Shown: positions 25,180 to 34,371, numbered from the stretch's first letter. The stretch is DNA of 64,000 nucleotides from Frigoribacterium sp. JB110 (GCF_900163665.1 NZ_FUIA01000011.1:154870-218869); one strand, 5' to 3'. The notes: a model not told the origin generated them from the letters alone. Numbers and translations: made by a program.

Positions 25180-26433
25180 CTACCGCTTCTCCGGGTCCGG
25201 GTCGGCGGGCATGCGCCGGAACCGTGGATGGAGAAACACGAAGAGGACGATGATCGCCATGATGGCGGCGCCGACGATGATCGGCAGGAGCGCCCATGTC
25301 CCGTAGAGGGCGGTGCCGGCGGTGGGGGCGATGACGAAGGTGAGCCCGGTGGTTGCGCTGATCAACCCGGCCAGCCCGCCCTGTTCCTCACGGTTCACCA
25401 GGAGTGTGGGCCCGGCGGTGTAGCCGGGCATTGCGATCCCCAGGCCCAGGCCGATGATCAGGATCGAACTGAACAGCGGGACGGGGCCGGCGTCCATGAT
25501 GAGCAGGAGGAAACCTGCCAGTGCGATGGTCCCGCCGACGCGGAGCAGGGTGGGCGGGGTCCAGCCGCTGCGGGGCACGATGACGGCCTGGGCGAGGATC
25601 ATCCCGACGCCTGCCGCGAGGAGAGCACCGCCGGTGACCAGGCCGGTGGTCTGGGCGTCGAGTCCGAGGCGGTCCTGGACGATGAACCCGGTGATGACTT
25701 GGATGAATCCGAGGGCGGTGAACATGCCGAACCCGGCCAGCAGGAACGGCCACACGCGTGGGTCGAACGGGCGCACCCGCGCAGGTTCTGCGATGAGTTC
25801 GTGGCGCTGCTCACGGCGCAGACGCACCGTGATGAGGACGAGCCCGGCCACCAGGAGCACGGGCACGGCGATGAGCGGGGTGAGGAGGCCGAAGGCGGAC
25901 AGCAGGCCGCCGATGACGGAGCCGCCGACCATCGCGATGCCCTGTACCGCGCCGACGCCGGCCATGCCCTTCACCCTGGCGGTTTCGTCGGTCGTGACGT
26001 CGGCGATGTACGCCTGGGCGGTCGGTGGCACAGCGGCGATCGCGGCGCCGAAGCCAATCCCGCGGAACAGGACGAACAGCACGAACAGTGCAACCCCTGT
26101 GACGAGACCGGTCATGCCGGCCCAGGCCACCAGGGCGAACAGGATCATCGTGACCGTGGCCAGGGCGAAGGCGGCGACGAGGACGGGCTTGCGCCCCCAG
26201 GACTGGGAGCGGCGGCCCCAGAACTGGCTGGTGAGTACGAGCATGAGCGCGGCGGAGCTGATGGTGACCCCGATCTGCCATTCGGCCAGTCCGACCTCTC
26301 GGGACAGGGGTGCGATGATCGGGTTGAGGGTCATCTGTCCCAGGTAGACGAGCAGCACCGCGCCCAGCAGCAGCGGGGTCTGCGGGCGGGACACGACGGT
26401 CTCCGACGTGGGAAGTGGGGTTGGGGCGGTCAT
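25180..26433 (-). CDS. MFS transporter, last gene of the ECF/ABC operon
   Basis: 417 residues with twelve hydrophobic segments and MFS motif A-like SQFWGRRSQSWGRKPVL between helices 2 and 3. The N-terminal half is close to drug or metabolite efflux MFS proteins (DHA1-like). Its start overlaps the stop of the double ATPase by four bases, so it belongs to the Zur-headed operon beginning at 33499. An exporter at the end of an uptake operon could recycle or secrete the chelator (inference). IS110 debris begins just downstream. Confidence 0.85.
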   Translation of the reverse strand: MTAPTPLPTSETVVSRPQTPLLLGAVLLVYLGQMTLNPIIAPLSREVGLAEWQIGVTISSAALMLVLTSQFWGRRSQSWGRKPVLVAAFALATVTMILFALVAWAGMTGLVTGVALFVLFVLFRGIGFGAAIAAVPPTAQAYIADVTTDETARVKGMAGVGAVQGIAMVGGSVIGGLLSAFGLLTPLIAVPVLLVAGLVLITVRLRREQRHELIAEPARVRPFDPRVWPFLLAGFGMFTALGFIQVITGFIVQDRLGLDAQTTGLVTGGALLAAGVGMILAQAVIVPRSGWTPPTLLRVGGTIALAGFLLLIMDAGPVPLFSSILIIGLGLGIAMPGYTAGPTLLVNREEQGGLAGLISATTGLTFVIAPTAGTALYGTWALLPIIVGAAIMAIIVLFVFLHPRFRRMPADPDPEKR

Positions 26434-27920
26434 CCGGTCTCCTTGAGCGATCGTGTCATGGCAGCAGCGGGGACGGTGCTCGCGCCGTGCTCCTGGGCCA
26501 CGGGAGTGAGGGTGAGTTGTCGATCGGCGGCAAGGGCCAGCAGGTCGTCGTCGTGGCTGATGAGCAGCACGACGGCGCCGTCCGCGGCGACCTGCCGGAT
26601 CTGGTCGGAGATGGACTGCAGATGTCGACGGTCGACGCCGGAGCTGGGCTCGTCGAAGATGACGATGCGGCGCCCGGCGACGCGGGCGGCGGCGACGACG
26701 ACCCGCTGCTGCTGCCCACCAGACAACGCCAGCGGGTGCCGTTCGGCCAGAGGGGCGAGGTCGAGAGCCTCGAGTACCGCGGCGGTATCGGGCGATCCGG
26801 GGGCGTCTGTGGACGCGAGGTCGATCTCGGCCTGGACACTGTCGGTGAACAGTTGTCGTTGCACGTCCTGCATCACGATCGCGCTCGCCCGTTGCCGTGC
26901 ACGGCGGGTCAGCGTCCGCCCGTCGAGCTGGATGGTGCCGGCGGATGTCTGCAGGCCGGTGACGATGCGGGCGAGGGTGGACTTGCCTGCGCCGTTGACG
27001 CCGCGGATCGCGGTGACCTCGCCCGCGGTGAATGCCACCTTGTCGATGTCGAGAACGCTGCGGCCGCCGAGCCGGCAGCGGATGCCGTCCAGGTGCAGCG
27101 TCGCGGTGGGGGCCTGCTCGTTCGGGACGGAGTGCGCGATGCTGCCGCCGGCGGCGGCAAGGATGGGAATGACGGGCGGCCGGATGTCCCCGCGCAGGCC
27201 CTCGTCCGCGAGCAGATCGTCAGGGACGGCGCGGAACTGTGCTGCGGTCCATTCCTTGTCGATGGTGCCGTCCCGCATGACCACGACACGATCGAAGAGG
27301 TCCTGCAGATAGCGCAGCCGGTGTTCGGCGACGACGATCGTCACCCCGGCGGTCTTGAGTCCCGCGAGGGTGCCGGCGAGTCGGTGCACGGCGTCGGCGG
27401 ACAGGTTGGAGCTCGGCTCGTCCAGCAGGAGGATGCGCGGATCGTGGGCGGTGGCGGCGGCGATCGCGACCTGCTGCTGCTGCCCGCCGGACAGCCCCCG
27501 GAGCCGCTGGCTCACCGGCACCCATCGCGCGAGCTCGGTGACCTTCTCCTGGACGCGGGTGCGGATGTGCTCACGGGGAAAGCCGAAGTTCTCCATTGCG
27601 AACGCCGTCTCCTCACGTGCGGAGTCGGTGAAGAACTGCCGACGGGGATGCTGCAGCACAGTGCCGGTGACCAGGCCGAGGGCGTCGAGCTCGACACCGG
27701 TGGTGATCATCCCCTCGACGGTGACGGTGCCGGTGAGGATCCCGTCGTCGTGGAACTGCGGCACGAGGCCGTTCATGAGTCGCAGGGCCGTCGACTTGCC
27801 GGATCCGGAGGCGCCGCACAGGACGAGGAACTCTCCGGAGGCGACCGTGAGGTCGAGGTCGCGCAGCGCGGGGGTCTCGGCGTGGGGGTAGGTCCAGGAG
27901 ACGCTCGATATCTCGATCAT
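26430..27920 (-). CDS. ECF transporter energising ATPase, two fused domains (AA')
   Basis: 496 residues containing two complete ATP-binding domains: Walker A CGASGSGKST at about 37 with signature LSGGQQQQV, and Walker A RGVNGAGKST at about 307 with LSGGQQQRV. Both have Walker B (LLLDEPSS and VIFDEPSS). This fused arrangement is common for actinobacterial energy-coupling-factor modules. It overlaps the T-component stop by four bases and the MFS start by four bases. With the T protein it should power the two MptD-type S components encoded upstream in the same operon. Confidence 0.9.
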   Translation of the reverse strand: MIEISSVSWTYPHAETPALRDLDLTVASGEFLVLCGASGSGKSTALRLMNGLVPQFHDDGILTGTVTVEGMITTGVELDALGLVTGTVLQHPRRQFFTDSAREETAFAMENFGFPREHIRTRVQEKVTELARWVPVSQRLRGLSGGQQQQVAIAAATAHDPRILLLDEPSSNLSADAVHRLAGTLAGLKTAGVTIVVAEHRLRYLQDLFDRVVVMRDGTIDKEWTAAQFRAVPDDLLADEGLRGDIRPPVIPILAAAGGSIAHSVPNEQAPTATLHLDGIRCRLGGRSVLDIDKVAFTAGEVTAIRGVNGAGKSTLARIVTGLQTSAGTIQLDGRTLTRRARQRASAIVMQDVQRQLFTDSVQAEIDLASTDAPGSPDTAAVLEALDLAPLAERHPLALSGGQQQRVVVAAARVAGRRIVIFDEPSSGVDRRHLQSISDQIRQVAADGAVVLLISHDDDLLALAADRQLTLTPVAQEHGASTVPAAAMTRSLKETG

Positions 27921-28660
27921 GCGATCACCATCGTCAGGGGGTTGGGGAGCAGGAGGCTCACGGCCGCGAGGATGGAAAGGGCGACGGCCAGGGCGAGGTC
28001 GGACCGGCCGAACTGCGGCGGATCGAGCGACACCGGGACGCGGCGTGAGCCGAGTCCGCGCAGGATCGCCGATGCCGACAGGTCTTCGCTGGCGCGCAGG
28101 CTCGCGGCGATCATCGGCACGGTGAACCGTTCCATGCTGAGGATCGGATGCCGGGCAAGGCCCGTTGCTCCGGCGAGGCCGCGCAGCCGCATGGCATCGA
28201 GCACCGCGGCGGATTCCGCAGCGACCACGGGGAAGAACCGGAGCATCACGGCGAGGGTTACCGAGAGCGCACGAGGCAGATGCCAGGCGCGCAGTGCCGC
28301 GCTCAGCCGTGTGGGCGAGGTCGTTGCGATGAGGTGGGCGCCGGCGCCGAACGCGGCGACGAAGCGGATGAGGTACCCGCTGCCGATCGCGAGGACCGTG
28401 AGCAGTGGATGGGCCCAGAGCTGGGGTAGCACCCAGCCGAGTACGTACAGGACGGCCGCCGCGACGGGGATGATCACGACGCGCGCCCAGGCTCGCTCCG
28501 AGATGGCGAGCACGGTCGCCAGTAGGATGCCCGCCGGGACGAACACCAACCCGCCGGGGCTCATCACGGCGAGGCTGACGAGCAGCACGAGAAGGATCTT
28601 GCTGCGTGGATCGAGTCCCCGCCGTGCGACCGCGACGGCGGGGACCGCGACCTCAGGCAA
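27917..28660 (-). CDS. ECF transporter T component (CbiQ/EcfT-like)
   Basis: About 247 residues with five or six hydrophobic segments and the paired Ala-Arg-Gly coupling motifs (AMRLRGLAGATG and SAILRGLGSRR) typical of EcfT/CbiQ. Its start is uncertain: the open frame reaches 28777, but that part covers the upstream S-component gene. TTG 28660 overlaps the upstream stop and TTG 28675 is the alternative. Neither has a good ribosome binding site, so re-initiation after the S component is likely. It links S components to the double ATPase. Confidence 0.82.
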   Translation of the reverse strand: MPEVAVPAVAVARRGLDPRSKILLVLLVSLAVMSPGGLVFVPAGILLATVLAISERAWARVVIIPVAAAVLYVLGWVLPQLWAHPLLTVLAIGSGYLIRFVAAFGAGAHLIATTSPTRLSAALRAWHLPRALSVTLAVMLRFFPVVAAESAAVLDAMRLRGLAGATGLARHPILSMERFTVPMIAASLRASEDLSASAILRGLGSRRVPVSLDPPQFGRSDLALAVALSILAAVSLLLPNPLTMVIA

Positions 28661-29285
28661 GGCCGGCGCGGACAAAATGCTTGCGGAGTACCGCGGAGCC
28701 GAGCAGCCCGCCCAGGAACCCGGCGACCGCGACCCCGATCGCGAGCACTCCCAGCACGGGCAGCGTGGTGAGCGCATCGGCGCCCGTGACGTATTCCTCC
28801 CCCATTGTGGTGAAGCTGGGGCTACGGAGGTAGTTCTCCCGGTCGAAGACCAGCGGCAGGAACGGGGTGAAGAAGCTCAGCGCGAAGATCGTGTAGGCCC
28901 AGATCGCCGCCCACCGAGAACGGTAGCCGCCGACCCAGAGAACGACCTCGGCAAGGATTGCGAGCATGATGATCCCGATCGTGCTGAAGATCGTGTTGCC
29001 GGTCAGCAGGTAGAACAGCGCGACGACGATGCCGAGCAGCGTCACCATCCCGGCGTGTTTCACTCGCGTGAGGAAGAGCATGAACACGATCCCGTTGACG
29101 AGCACCGAGATGGGGACGATCGTCAGCCAGACCAGCGGCGAGAAGATACCCAGCATTCCGATCGCGTAGGTGACGACGATCATGATGACCGCGAAGATCG
29201 CTATGCCCGTCAGGTCGCGTGCTGTGAACCGCAACGAGAGGCGCCGACCGGTACCGGTCTCAGCGGGCAGAGTCGTGTCTGTCAT
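28653..29285 (-). CDS. MptD-family ECF S component, copy 2
   Basis: 210 residues, six hydrophobic segments, starting at ATG 29285 within the stop of copy 1. It belongs to the MptD/Trep_Strep (TIGR02185-like) family of putative substrate-binding S components, with the conserved GGYRSRWAAIWAYTIF loop and the tail GGLLGSAVLRKHFVRAGLA. It is clearly paralogous to the next gene, with almost the same loop and tail. These S components sit in metal or metallophore loci of firmicutes and actinobacteria, but their ligand is not settled. Two copies in tandem suggest a heteromeric pair or two ligands. Confidence 0.85.
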   Translation of the reverse strand: MTDTTLPAETGTGRRLSLRFTARDLTGIAIFAVIMIVVTYAIGMLGIFSPLVWLTIVPISVLVNGIVFMLFLTRVKHAGMVTLLGIVVALFYLLTGNTIFSTIGIIMLAILAEVVLWVGGYRSRWAAIWAYTIFALSFFTPFLPLVFDRENYLRSPSFTTMGEEYVTGADALTTLPVLGVLAIGVAVAGFLGGLLGSAVLRKHFVRAGLA

Positions 29286-29935
29286 GCGAGACCCGCCTTG
29301 ACGAAGTGCTTGCGCAGGACCGCGGAGCCGAGCAAGCCGCCGAGGAAGCCGAAGACGATCCCCGCAGCCCACACCCCGAGGATGACCGGAGCGGACAGCA
29401 GGGCGTCCATCTGCGCGGCGTACTCGCTGCCCATCGACTCCGACCCCTGGGAAGCGAGGTAGGCGTCGCGGTCGAGGAACATGGGGATCCAGGGCCCGAT
29501 CATCCAGGCCGAGAAGATCGTGTAGGCCCAGATCGCTGCCCACCTCGACCGGTACCGGCCGGCGAAGAGCACGATCTCCGCGATCAGGGAGACCCCGACG
29601 ATGACCAGAACGCTCTGCCACGGGTGCCCCCAGCCCATCGAGGCGAGCCCGAACACGATGCCGAACAGCGTGACCATGCCGCCGTGCCGCACTCGGCTGA
29701 GGAACAGCATGTAGGGGATGCCGGCGACCAGCGGGGCGAGGGGAAGAGTGATCACCATCACGAGCGGGCTGATGATGCCGACCATCGCGACGGCGAAGAT
29801 CACCACGATGTAGATGACAGCGAAGATCGCGATAGTCAGGAAGTCGCGGGCACGGAACGTCAGCGAGAAGCGGGGACGCTCTGCCGCAGTCGCAGTCGCC
29901 ACCGGGGTGGCTGCCGAGAGGGTGTCGTCGGTCAT
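29282..29935 (-). CDS. MptD-family ECF S component, copy 1
   Basis: 217 residues with six hydrophobic segments. The loop AGRYRSRWAAIWAYTIFSAW and the tail GGLLGSAVLRKHFVKAGLA match copy 2 closely, while the central loop differs (ASQGSESMGSEYAAQ versus SPSFTTMGEEYVTGA), so ligand preference may differ. It lies 28 bases after the second ABC half transporter with a GAAAGGAC ribosome binding site. Together with copy 2, the T protein and the AA' ATPase it forms a complete ECF importer behind the Zur box at 33527. Confidence 0.85.
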   Translation of the reverse strand: MTDDTLSAATPVATATAAERPRFSLTFRARDFLTIAIFAVIYIVVIFAVAMVGIISPLVMVITLPLAPLVAGIPYMLFLSRVRHGGMVTLFGIVFGLASMGWGHPWQSVLVIVGVSLIAEIVLFAGRYRSRWAAIWAYTIFSAWMIGPWIPMFLDRDAYLASQGSESMGSEYAAQMDALLSAPVILGVWAAGIVFGFLGGLLGSAVLRKHFVKAGLA

Positions 29936-29963
29936 GTCTGGTCCTTTCGAAGGGTCGGGTGGT

Positions 29964-31697
29964 TCAGTCGTGGTGGGTGAGCTGCCAGCCGGCCGCGTCG
30001 ACCCGCTCGTTCCAGTAGCGCGCGTACGCGCCGCCGTGGGCCAAGAGCTCGGCGTGGCCGCCGGATTCGCGGATACTGCCTTCGCCGTCGAGCATGATGA
30101 TCCGGTCAGCGGTCATGATCGTCTGCAACCGGTGGGCGACGACAATGAGGGTGCGACCGGAGCGGATGGAGTCGATCGCGTCACCGATCGCGATCTCGTT
30201 GCCGATGTCGAGGGCGCTGGTGGCTTCATCGAGCAGCACGATCGGGGCATCCTTCAGCAGGGCACGGGCGATGGACACCCGTTGCCGTTCGCCGCCCGAC
30301 AGGTTCGACCCGCCCTCCCCGACGCGCGCATCCCACCCGCCAGGGAGGCGCGTGATGATCTCGTCGACGCGCGCGCGGGTGGCGGCGGCGATGACCTCCT
30401 CGCGGGACAGATCGGGGTTGCCGATCCAGACGTTGTTCAGGATGGTGTCGTCGAACAGGTAGACGTCCTGGAAGACCGGAGCGACCGCGGCCTCCACGAC
30501 GTCGGTCCCGAGCTCCGGCAGCGGCACGCCGCCGATGAGCACGGTGCCGACCTCGGGGTCGTAGAAGCGGGCGATGAGCTTGGTGATCGTCGTCTTGCCC
30601 GAACCCGACGGGCCCACGATCGCCGTCATCCCGCCGCCGGGAGCGGAGAACGAGAGATCCCTCAGTACGGGGTCGCCACCGTAGCCGAAAGTGACGTCCT
30701 GGAACTCGACGCCGAAATCGGAAGGTACGGCCGGATGCTCGGGCTCGGGAAGCCGCGCGATCCCCGCGAACTCGTCGAGACGGTCGATCGTGGTCTTCGC
30801 GACGGCGATGCCGCCGCCGAGGTCGCCGGCGGTGACGATCGGCTCGTTGAATCGCACTCCGAGGACGAGCAGCGCGATCAGGGTTGCGATGTCGATCGAT
30901 CCACCGACGGCGAGGAAAGCTCCGAGGACGAGAACGACCGTGACCGATAGTTGCACGAGCCCCGCGAACAGCGCGATCGCTGCGCCTCCGGTGACCAGCA
31001 GGCCCCGGTACTCCTTGTGCTGGTTCTCGAGCGCCTGGTCGACGAGCCGGTCGGCGATCGAGCCCTCGCCCGCGGTGCGCAACGCGGGCTGGGCGCGGGC
31101 GAACTCGACGACCCGATTTGAGGTCTCAGCGACGGCGACCGAATGCTCCTTGTCGCCGCGGCCGATCCGGCGGCTCAGCCAGCGGTAGCCGATCGCGATG
31201 ATCGGCACCATCACGGTCATCGCCAGCGCCAGTCGCCAGTCGAAGAAGTACATCCCGACCAGCACGGTGCCGGGGGCGATGAAGCCGGCGAGGATCTGCC
31301 GAAGGATGGCATAGGGCATCGTCGAGACGAACATCGCGCCCTGCGTGGCCAATCCGGTGACCAGGCCCGTCCGATCGGACGAGAACCAGCTCACCGGCAA
31401 CGACACCACACTGTCGCCGAGTTGCTCCAGCAGTGAGTCGAGCACGGCGGTGGAGGCCTTCATCCCGATCTGGCTCGCGAACCACGACGCGAGCACGTAG
31501 CCGACGGCAGCAACGGCGACAGCCCCCACCCAGCCCCACGCCGCCTCCAGGTCACCGAGGAACAGTGCCCGCAGCAATGGCACGAGCAGGAGAAAGGCGA
31601 TGCCCTGCAGGAGAGCGGCGACCACCACGAAGCTCAGCTCCGCGATCACCAGACGACGGGCACGGGGCGAGCAGTAGCGCAGCAGGCGACGGATCAC
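29964..31697 (-). CDS. IrtB/YbtQ-like ABC half transporter, pair 2
   Basis: 577 residues from GTG 31697, which overlaps the upstream stop (GTGA) and follows GGAAGGAG. Membrane domain in the first 300 residues (SWFSSDRTGLVTGLA segment), then Walker A GPSGSGKTT at about 361, signature LSGGERQRV at about 465 and Walker [13 protein letters not shown]. Its closest relatives by pattern are the IrtB and YbtQ subunits, exporter-fold proteins that nevertheless import ferric siderophores. Pairing with the next gene and with an ECF module under a Zur-type site suggests uptake of a zinc chelate. Confidence 0.87.
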   Translation of the reverse strand: MIRRLLRYCSPRARRLVIAELSFVVVAALLQGIAFLLLVPLLRALFLGDLEAAWGWVGAVAVAAVGYVLASWFASQIGMKASTAVLDSLLEQLGDSVVSLPVSWFSSDRTGLVTGLATQGAMFVSTMPYAILRQILAGFIAPGTVLVGMYFFDWRLALAMTVMVPIIAIGYRWLSRRIGRGDKEHSVAVAETSNRVVEFARAQPALRTAGEGSIADRLVDQALENQHKEYRGLLVTGGAAIALFAGLVQLSVTVVLVLGAFLAVGGSIDIATLIALLVLGVRFNEPIVTAGDLGGGIAVAKTTIDRLDEFAGIARLPEPEHPAVPSDFGVEFQDVTFGYGGDPVLRDLSFSAPGGGMTAIVGPSGSGKTTITKLIARFYDPEVGTVLIGGVPLPELGTDVVEAAVAPVFQDVYLFDDTILNNVWIGNPDLSREEVIAAATRARVDEIITRLPGGWDARVGEGGSNLSGGERQRVSIARALLKDAPIVLLDEATSALDIGNEIAIGDAIDSIRSGRTLIVVAHRLQTIMTADRIIMLDGEGSIRESGGHAELLAHGGAYARYWNERVDAAGWQLTHHD

Positions 31698-33499
31698 GAC
31701 TGGACTCCTTCCGGGAGGGAGCGGGCATGGTTGGCTTGGTAGTCGGCCCACATCTGGGCGAAGCGGCCTCCCCCGGCGAGGAGCTCAGCATGCGTGCCGC
31801 GCTCGATGATGCGACCGGCGTCGAGGACGAGGATCTGGTCGGCACCTGCGATCGTGTGCAGCCGGTGAGCGATCACGAGCACGGTGCGATCAGCCGCGAG
31901 AGTGCTCAGCGCCAACTGGATCGCCGCTTCCGAGTCCGGATCGGCGAACGCGGTCGCCTCGTCCAGCACGAGAATCGGCGCATCGGCGAGCAACGCCCGG
32001 GCGATCGTGACCCGCTGTGCCTCACCGCCGGAGAGATTCGCGTCCTCGCCGACCACCGCGTCGTAGCCATGCTCGAAGCGCACGATCCGGTCATGGATCT
32101 GGGCTGCGCGCGCGGCAGCCTCGACCTCTTCATCGGAGGCATCGGGCCGTGTAAGACGGATATTGTCACGCAGGCTCGCGCGCAGAAGCTGCACGTCCTG
32201 AAAGACGAAGCCGACTTGACGGTAGAGCTCGGCGGACGCGACCTGGCGCACATCGGCGCCCCCGATCCCGACCTCACCGGCGTCGACGTCATAGAACCGT
32301 GGGACGAGCTTCGCGAGCGTCGACTTCCCCGACCCGGAAGCGCCCACGAGCGCGGTGACGGTTCCGGGAGCGCAGGACGCTGCGACCTCGTGGAGCACGC
32401 GGTGCTCCCCGTCATAGCTGAACGCGGCGTCCTCGAAGTCGACATCGTGGCCCTGCGGCGTCTGTGGCGCATCGGGCGGGGTCACGGAGGGTAGGGCGAA
32501 GAACTCGGTCAGGGACTGCTGAGCCTTCGTCGCGTTGCGCAGGAACTGACCCGACGCGCCCAGCTTCATCAGCGGCGCGGTCAGCCCCAGGCCCAGAAGA
32601 AGCCCAGGAAGCACGTCCACCGGGGAGGCGCCGGCATTGGCGACCAGCCACACACCGGCGACGAGAAGCCAGGCCAGGACGACGATCGGCGAGGCGATCA
32701 GTTCCACGATCGTGAACACGACTGCGGTCTCGCGCGTCCACTCGCCGACGAACCTCGAGTACTCACCGGTCGCATCGCGATACCGGCGGTGGCTGCGCCC
32801 CACCTGTCCGAAGCGCTTGACGACGGCGATGCCCTGCACGAACTCGACGGTCGCTCCGGATAGCGCCTGCGTGGCCGCGTCGTACTGGATGTACTTTTCT
32901 CCGGCACCTCGCATCATCAGCGGGTAGAGAAGGAAGATCAGGACCAGCGGGACGAGCGCAGCCAGCGCCATCCGCCAGTCCACGACAAAGAGGTAGACGA
33001 TACTGATCGCCGGCACCGTGATCGCGGTGAGGACGTCCTGGATGGAGTGCGCGACCAGTTGGTGCAGCGCGACCACATCGTTCTCGACGAGCTTGCGCAC
33101 CGAGCCGGAGCTGCGGCGATCGAACCAGCCCAGCGGGAGACGCTGGAGGTGGCGGATGATCCTCCGGCGCAGCGAATGCTGCAACTCAGCATCGGCGAAG
33201 TGACCGACGACGCCGGAGAGGAAGGCTGCACCGAAACTCACCACCAACGCGACCACTGCGACGAGCACGATCGCCCAGACCCGGCCCGCGTCGACGGATG
33301 CTCCGTCGATCGCCGGGAGCAGGGTGCGGGCCAGTTCCACGATCGCGATGAACGGGATCACGCTGCTCGCCGCACCGAGGACGGCCAATGCGATGATGGC
33401 GGCGAGACTGCCCTTGACCGCGACCAAGAAGCTCTCCTCCACCGCCGCATGATCGCCGGCCGTCATATTCGGCATCATCGCCGCGTTGGTCGCTGCCAT
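31694..33499 (-). CDS. IrtA/YbtP-like ABC half transporter without SIP domain, pair 2
   Basis: 601 residues. The membrane domain (SVRKLVENDVVALHQLVAHS, then [13 protein letters not shown]) is clearly related to the IrtA encoded at 38828 ([30 protein letters not shown]). The N-terminal siderophore-interacting reductase domain of that protein is absent. Walker A GASGSGKST at about 385, signature LSGGEAQRV at about 486 and Walker [14 protein letters not shown] are intact. Starts at ATG 33499 with AAAGGCGG, 28 bases from a Zur-type box. First gene of an operon reaching 25180. Loss of the reductase suits a redox-inert metal such as zinc. Confidence 0.87.
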   Translation of the reverse strand: MAATNAAMMPNMTAGDHAAVEESFLVAVKGSLAAIIALAVLGAASSVIPFIAIVELARTLLPAIDGASVDAGRVWAIVLVAVVALVVSFGAAFLSGVVGHFADAELQHSLRRRIIRHLQRLPLGWFDRRSSGSVRKLVENDVVALHQLVAHSIQDVLTAITVPAISIVYLFVVDWRMALAALVPLVLIFLLYPLMMRGAGEKYIQYDAATQALSGATVEFVQGIAVVKRFGQVGRSHRRYRDATGEYSRFVGEWTRETAVVFTIVELIASPIVVLAWLLVAGVWLVANAGASPVDVLPGLLLGLGLTAPLMKLGASGQFLRNATKAQQSLTEFFALPSVTPPDAPQTPQGHDVDFEDAAFSYDGEHRVLHEVAASCAPGTVTALVGASGSGKSTLAKLVPRFYDVDAGEVGIGGADVRQVASAELYRQVGFVFQDVQLLRASLRDNIRLTRPDASDEEVEAAARAAQIHDRIVRFEHGYDAVVGEDANLSGGEAQRVTIARALLADAPILVLDEATAFADPDSEAAIQLALSTLAADRTVLVIAHRLHTIAGADQILVLDAGRIIERGTHAELLAGGGRFAQMWADYQANHARSLPEGVQS

Positions 33500-33526
33500 G
33501 TGTTCCGCCTTTCTTCCGGTCCTTAT

Positions 33527-33541
33527 TGAGAATCATTATCG
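33527..33541. promoter_or_regulatory. Zur-type operator before the ABC/ECF operon
   Basis: TGAGAATCATTATCG, with one mismatch in the inverted repeat (last base). It lies 28 bases before the first gene on the minus strand. The iron-type box at 33588 is only 47 bases further, serving the divergent TetR gene, so zinc and iron sites share one intergenic region. Confidence 0.82.
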
Positions 33542-33587
33542 AGTGTACACTGAACGGTGTTCTAATCGATAGCGACCATCCTAGAGG

Positions 33588-33606
33588 TTAGGTAACCCTA
33601 ACCTCT
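33588..33606. promoter_or_regulatory. DtxR/IdeR-type iron box before a TetR gene
   Basis: TTAGGTAACCCTAACCTCT agrees with 15 of 19 positions of the DtxR/IdeR consensus TWAGGTTAGSCTAACCTWA. It contains the dyad AGGTTAG-N6-CTAACCT. It is 58 bases upstream of the TetR gene at 33664. Clearly different from the neighbouring Zur-type site. Confidence 0.72.
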
Positions 33607-33663
33607 ATACGTGGGTGGGTCGCTTATCCGGCACACTGGACGGGGTGAGAAAGGAGCGTCCTC

Positions 33664-34371
33664 ATGGCGGAGACCGTTGCAGCCCCGTTTCATGTCGGGC
33701 TGACTCCGGAGCGGGTCGTGGATGCGGCGACCGATCTCACCGCGGAGTCGCACCTCCTCGGCTGGTCGATCAGGGATCTCGCGCGTCGCCTGAATGTCGC
33801 GCCGTCGGTCGTCTACCACCATGTCGGAGGCAAAGATCTCATCGCCCGCGGCGTCGTCGAGCGCGTCCTCACCCGCCTCATTCCTCCGCCACCCGAACTC
33901 GAGTGGGAGGAATGGTTCCGGGCCCTGCTGCTATCCGGCTACGCGGTGATCGCCCCCTATCCCGGCGTGGCCAAGTGGCTGCTCATGCACGGACCGACCT
34001 TCCCCTCGGCCCTCCCGATCGTCGACACGGGGATCGCGGCGCTGATCCGCGGCGGATTCGGCGACCACGCGAGCCTGGCCTACGCGGCGCTGCTGAATAA
34101 CGCCATGCTCACCATCACGATCGGCGACGACCGCCTCATCCACGAGGACGACGGGCCCCGCGACCACACGACCATGATGGCGGAATTCCGCCGAACAGCC
34201 GAAGCAAGCCCCGGGCTGGCGCGCCTCGCCGAGGGCTTCATCACGCCCTTCGCCCGCGGCGGCGAACCTGCCGCGCGCCAGCGCGAGACCTACTACCGCT
34301 TCATCGTGGAGAACACGCTCGCCGGCCTCGCGGCCATGAACCCCTCGTCGGATGCCGCCCGGACGAGCTGA
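33664..34371 (+). CDS. TetR-family regulator behind an iron box
   Basis: 235 residues. N-terminal helix-turn-helix with recognition segment WSIRDLARRLNVAPSVVYHHVGGKDLI and a TetR C-terminal ligand domain of the type common in Micrococcales. A GAAAGGAG ribosome binding site lies close to the ATG. It is divergent from the Zur operon and monocistronic. The DtxR-like box suggests that it rises when iron is low, so it may relay iron status to genes without their own DtxR site, for example efflux or the neighbouring MFS genes. Target not visible. Confidence 0.85.
   Translation: MAETVAAPFHVGLTPERVVDAATDLTAESHLLGWSIRDLARRLNVAPSVVYHHVGGKDLIARGVVERVLTRLIPPPPELEWEEWFRALLLSGYAVIAPYPGVAKWLLMHGPTFPSALPIVDTGIAALIRGGFGDHASLAYAALLNNAMLTITIGDDRLIHEDDGPRDHTTMMAEFRRTAEASPGLARLAEGFITPFARGGEPAARQRETYYRFIVENTLAGLAAMNPSSDAARTS

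Noticed and set aside
26415..29462. Plus-strand frame of 1015 codons
   Set aside because: Shadow of the ECF operon, whose minus-strand products have complete ATPase and membrane motifs.
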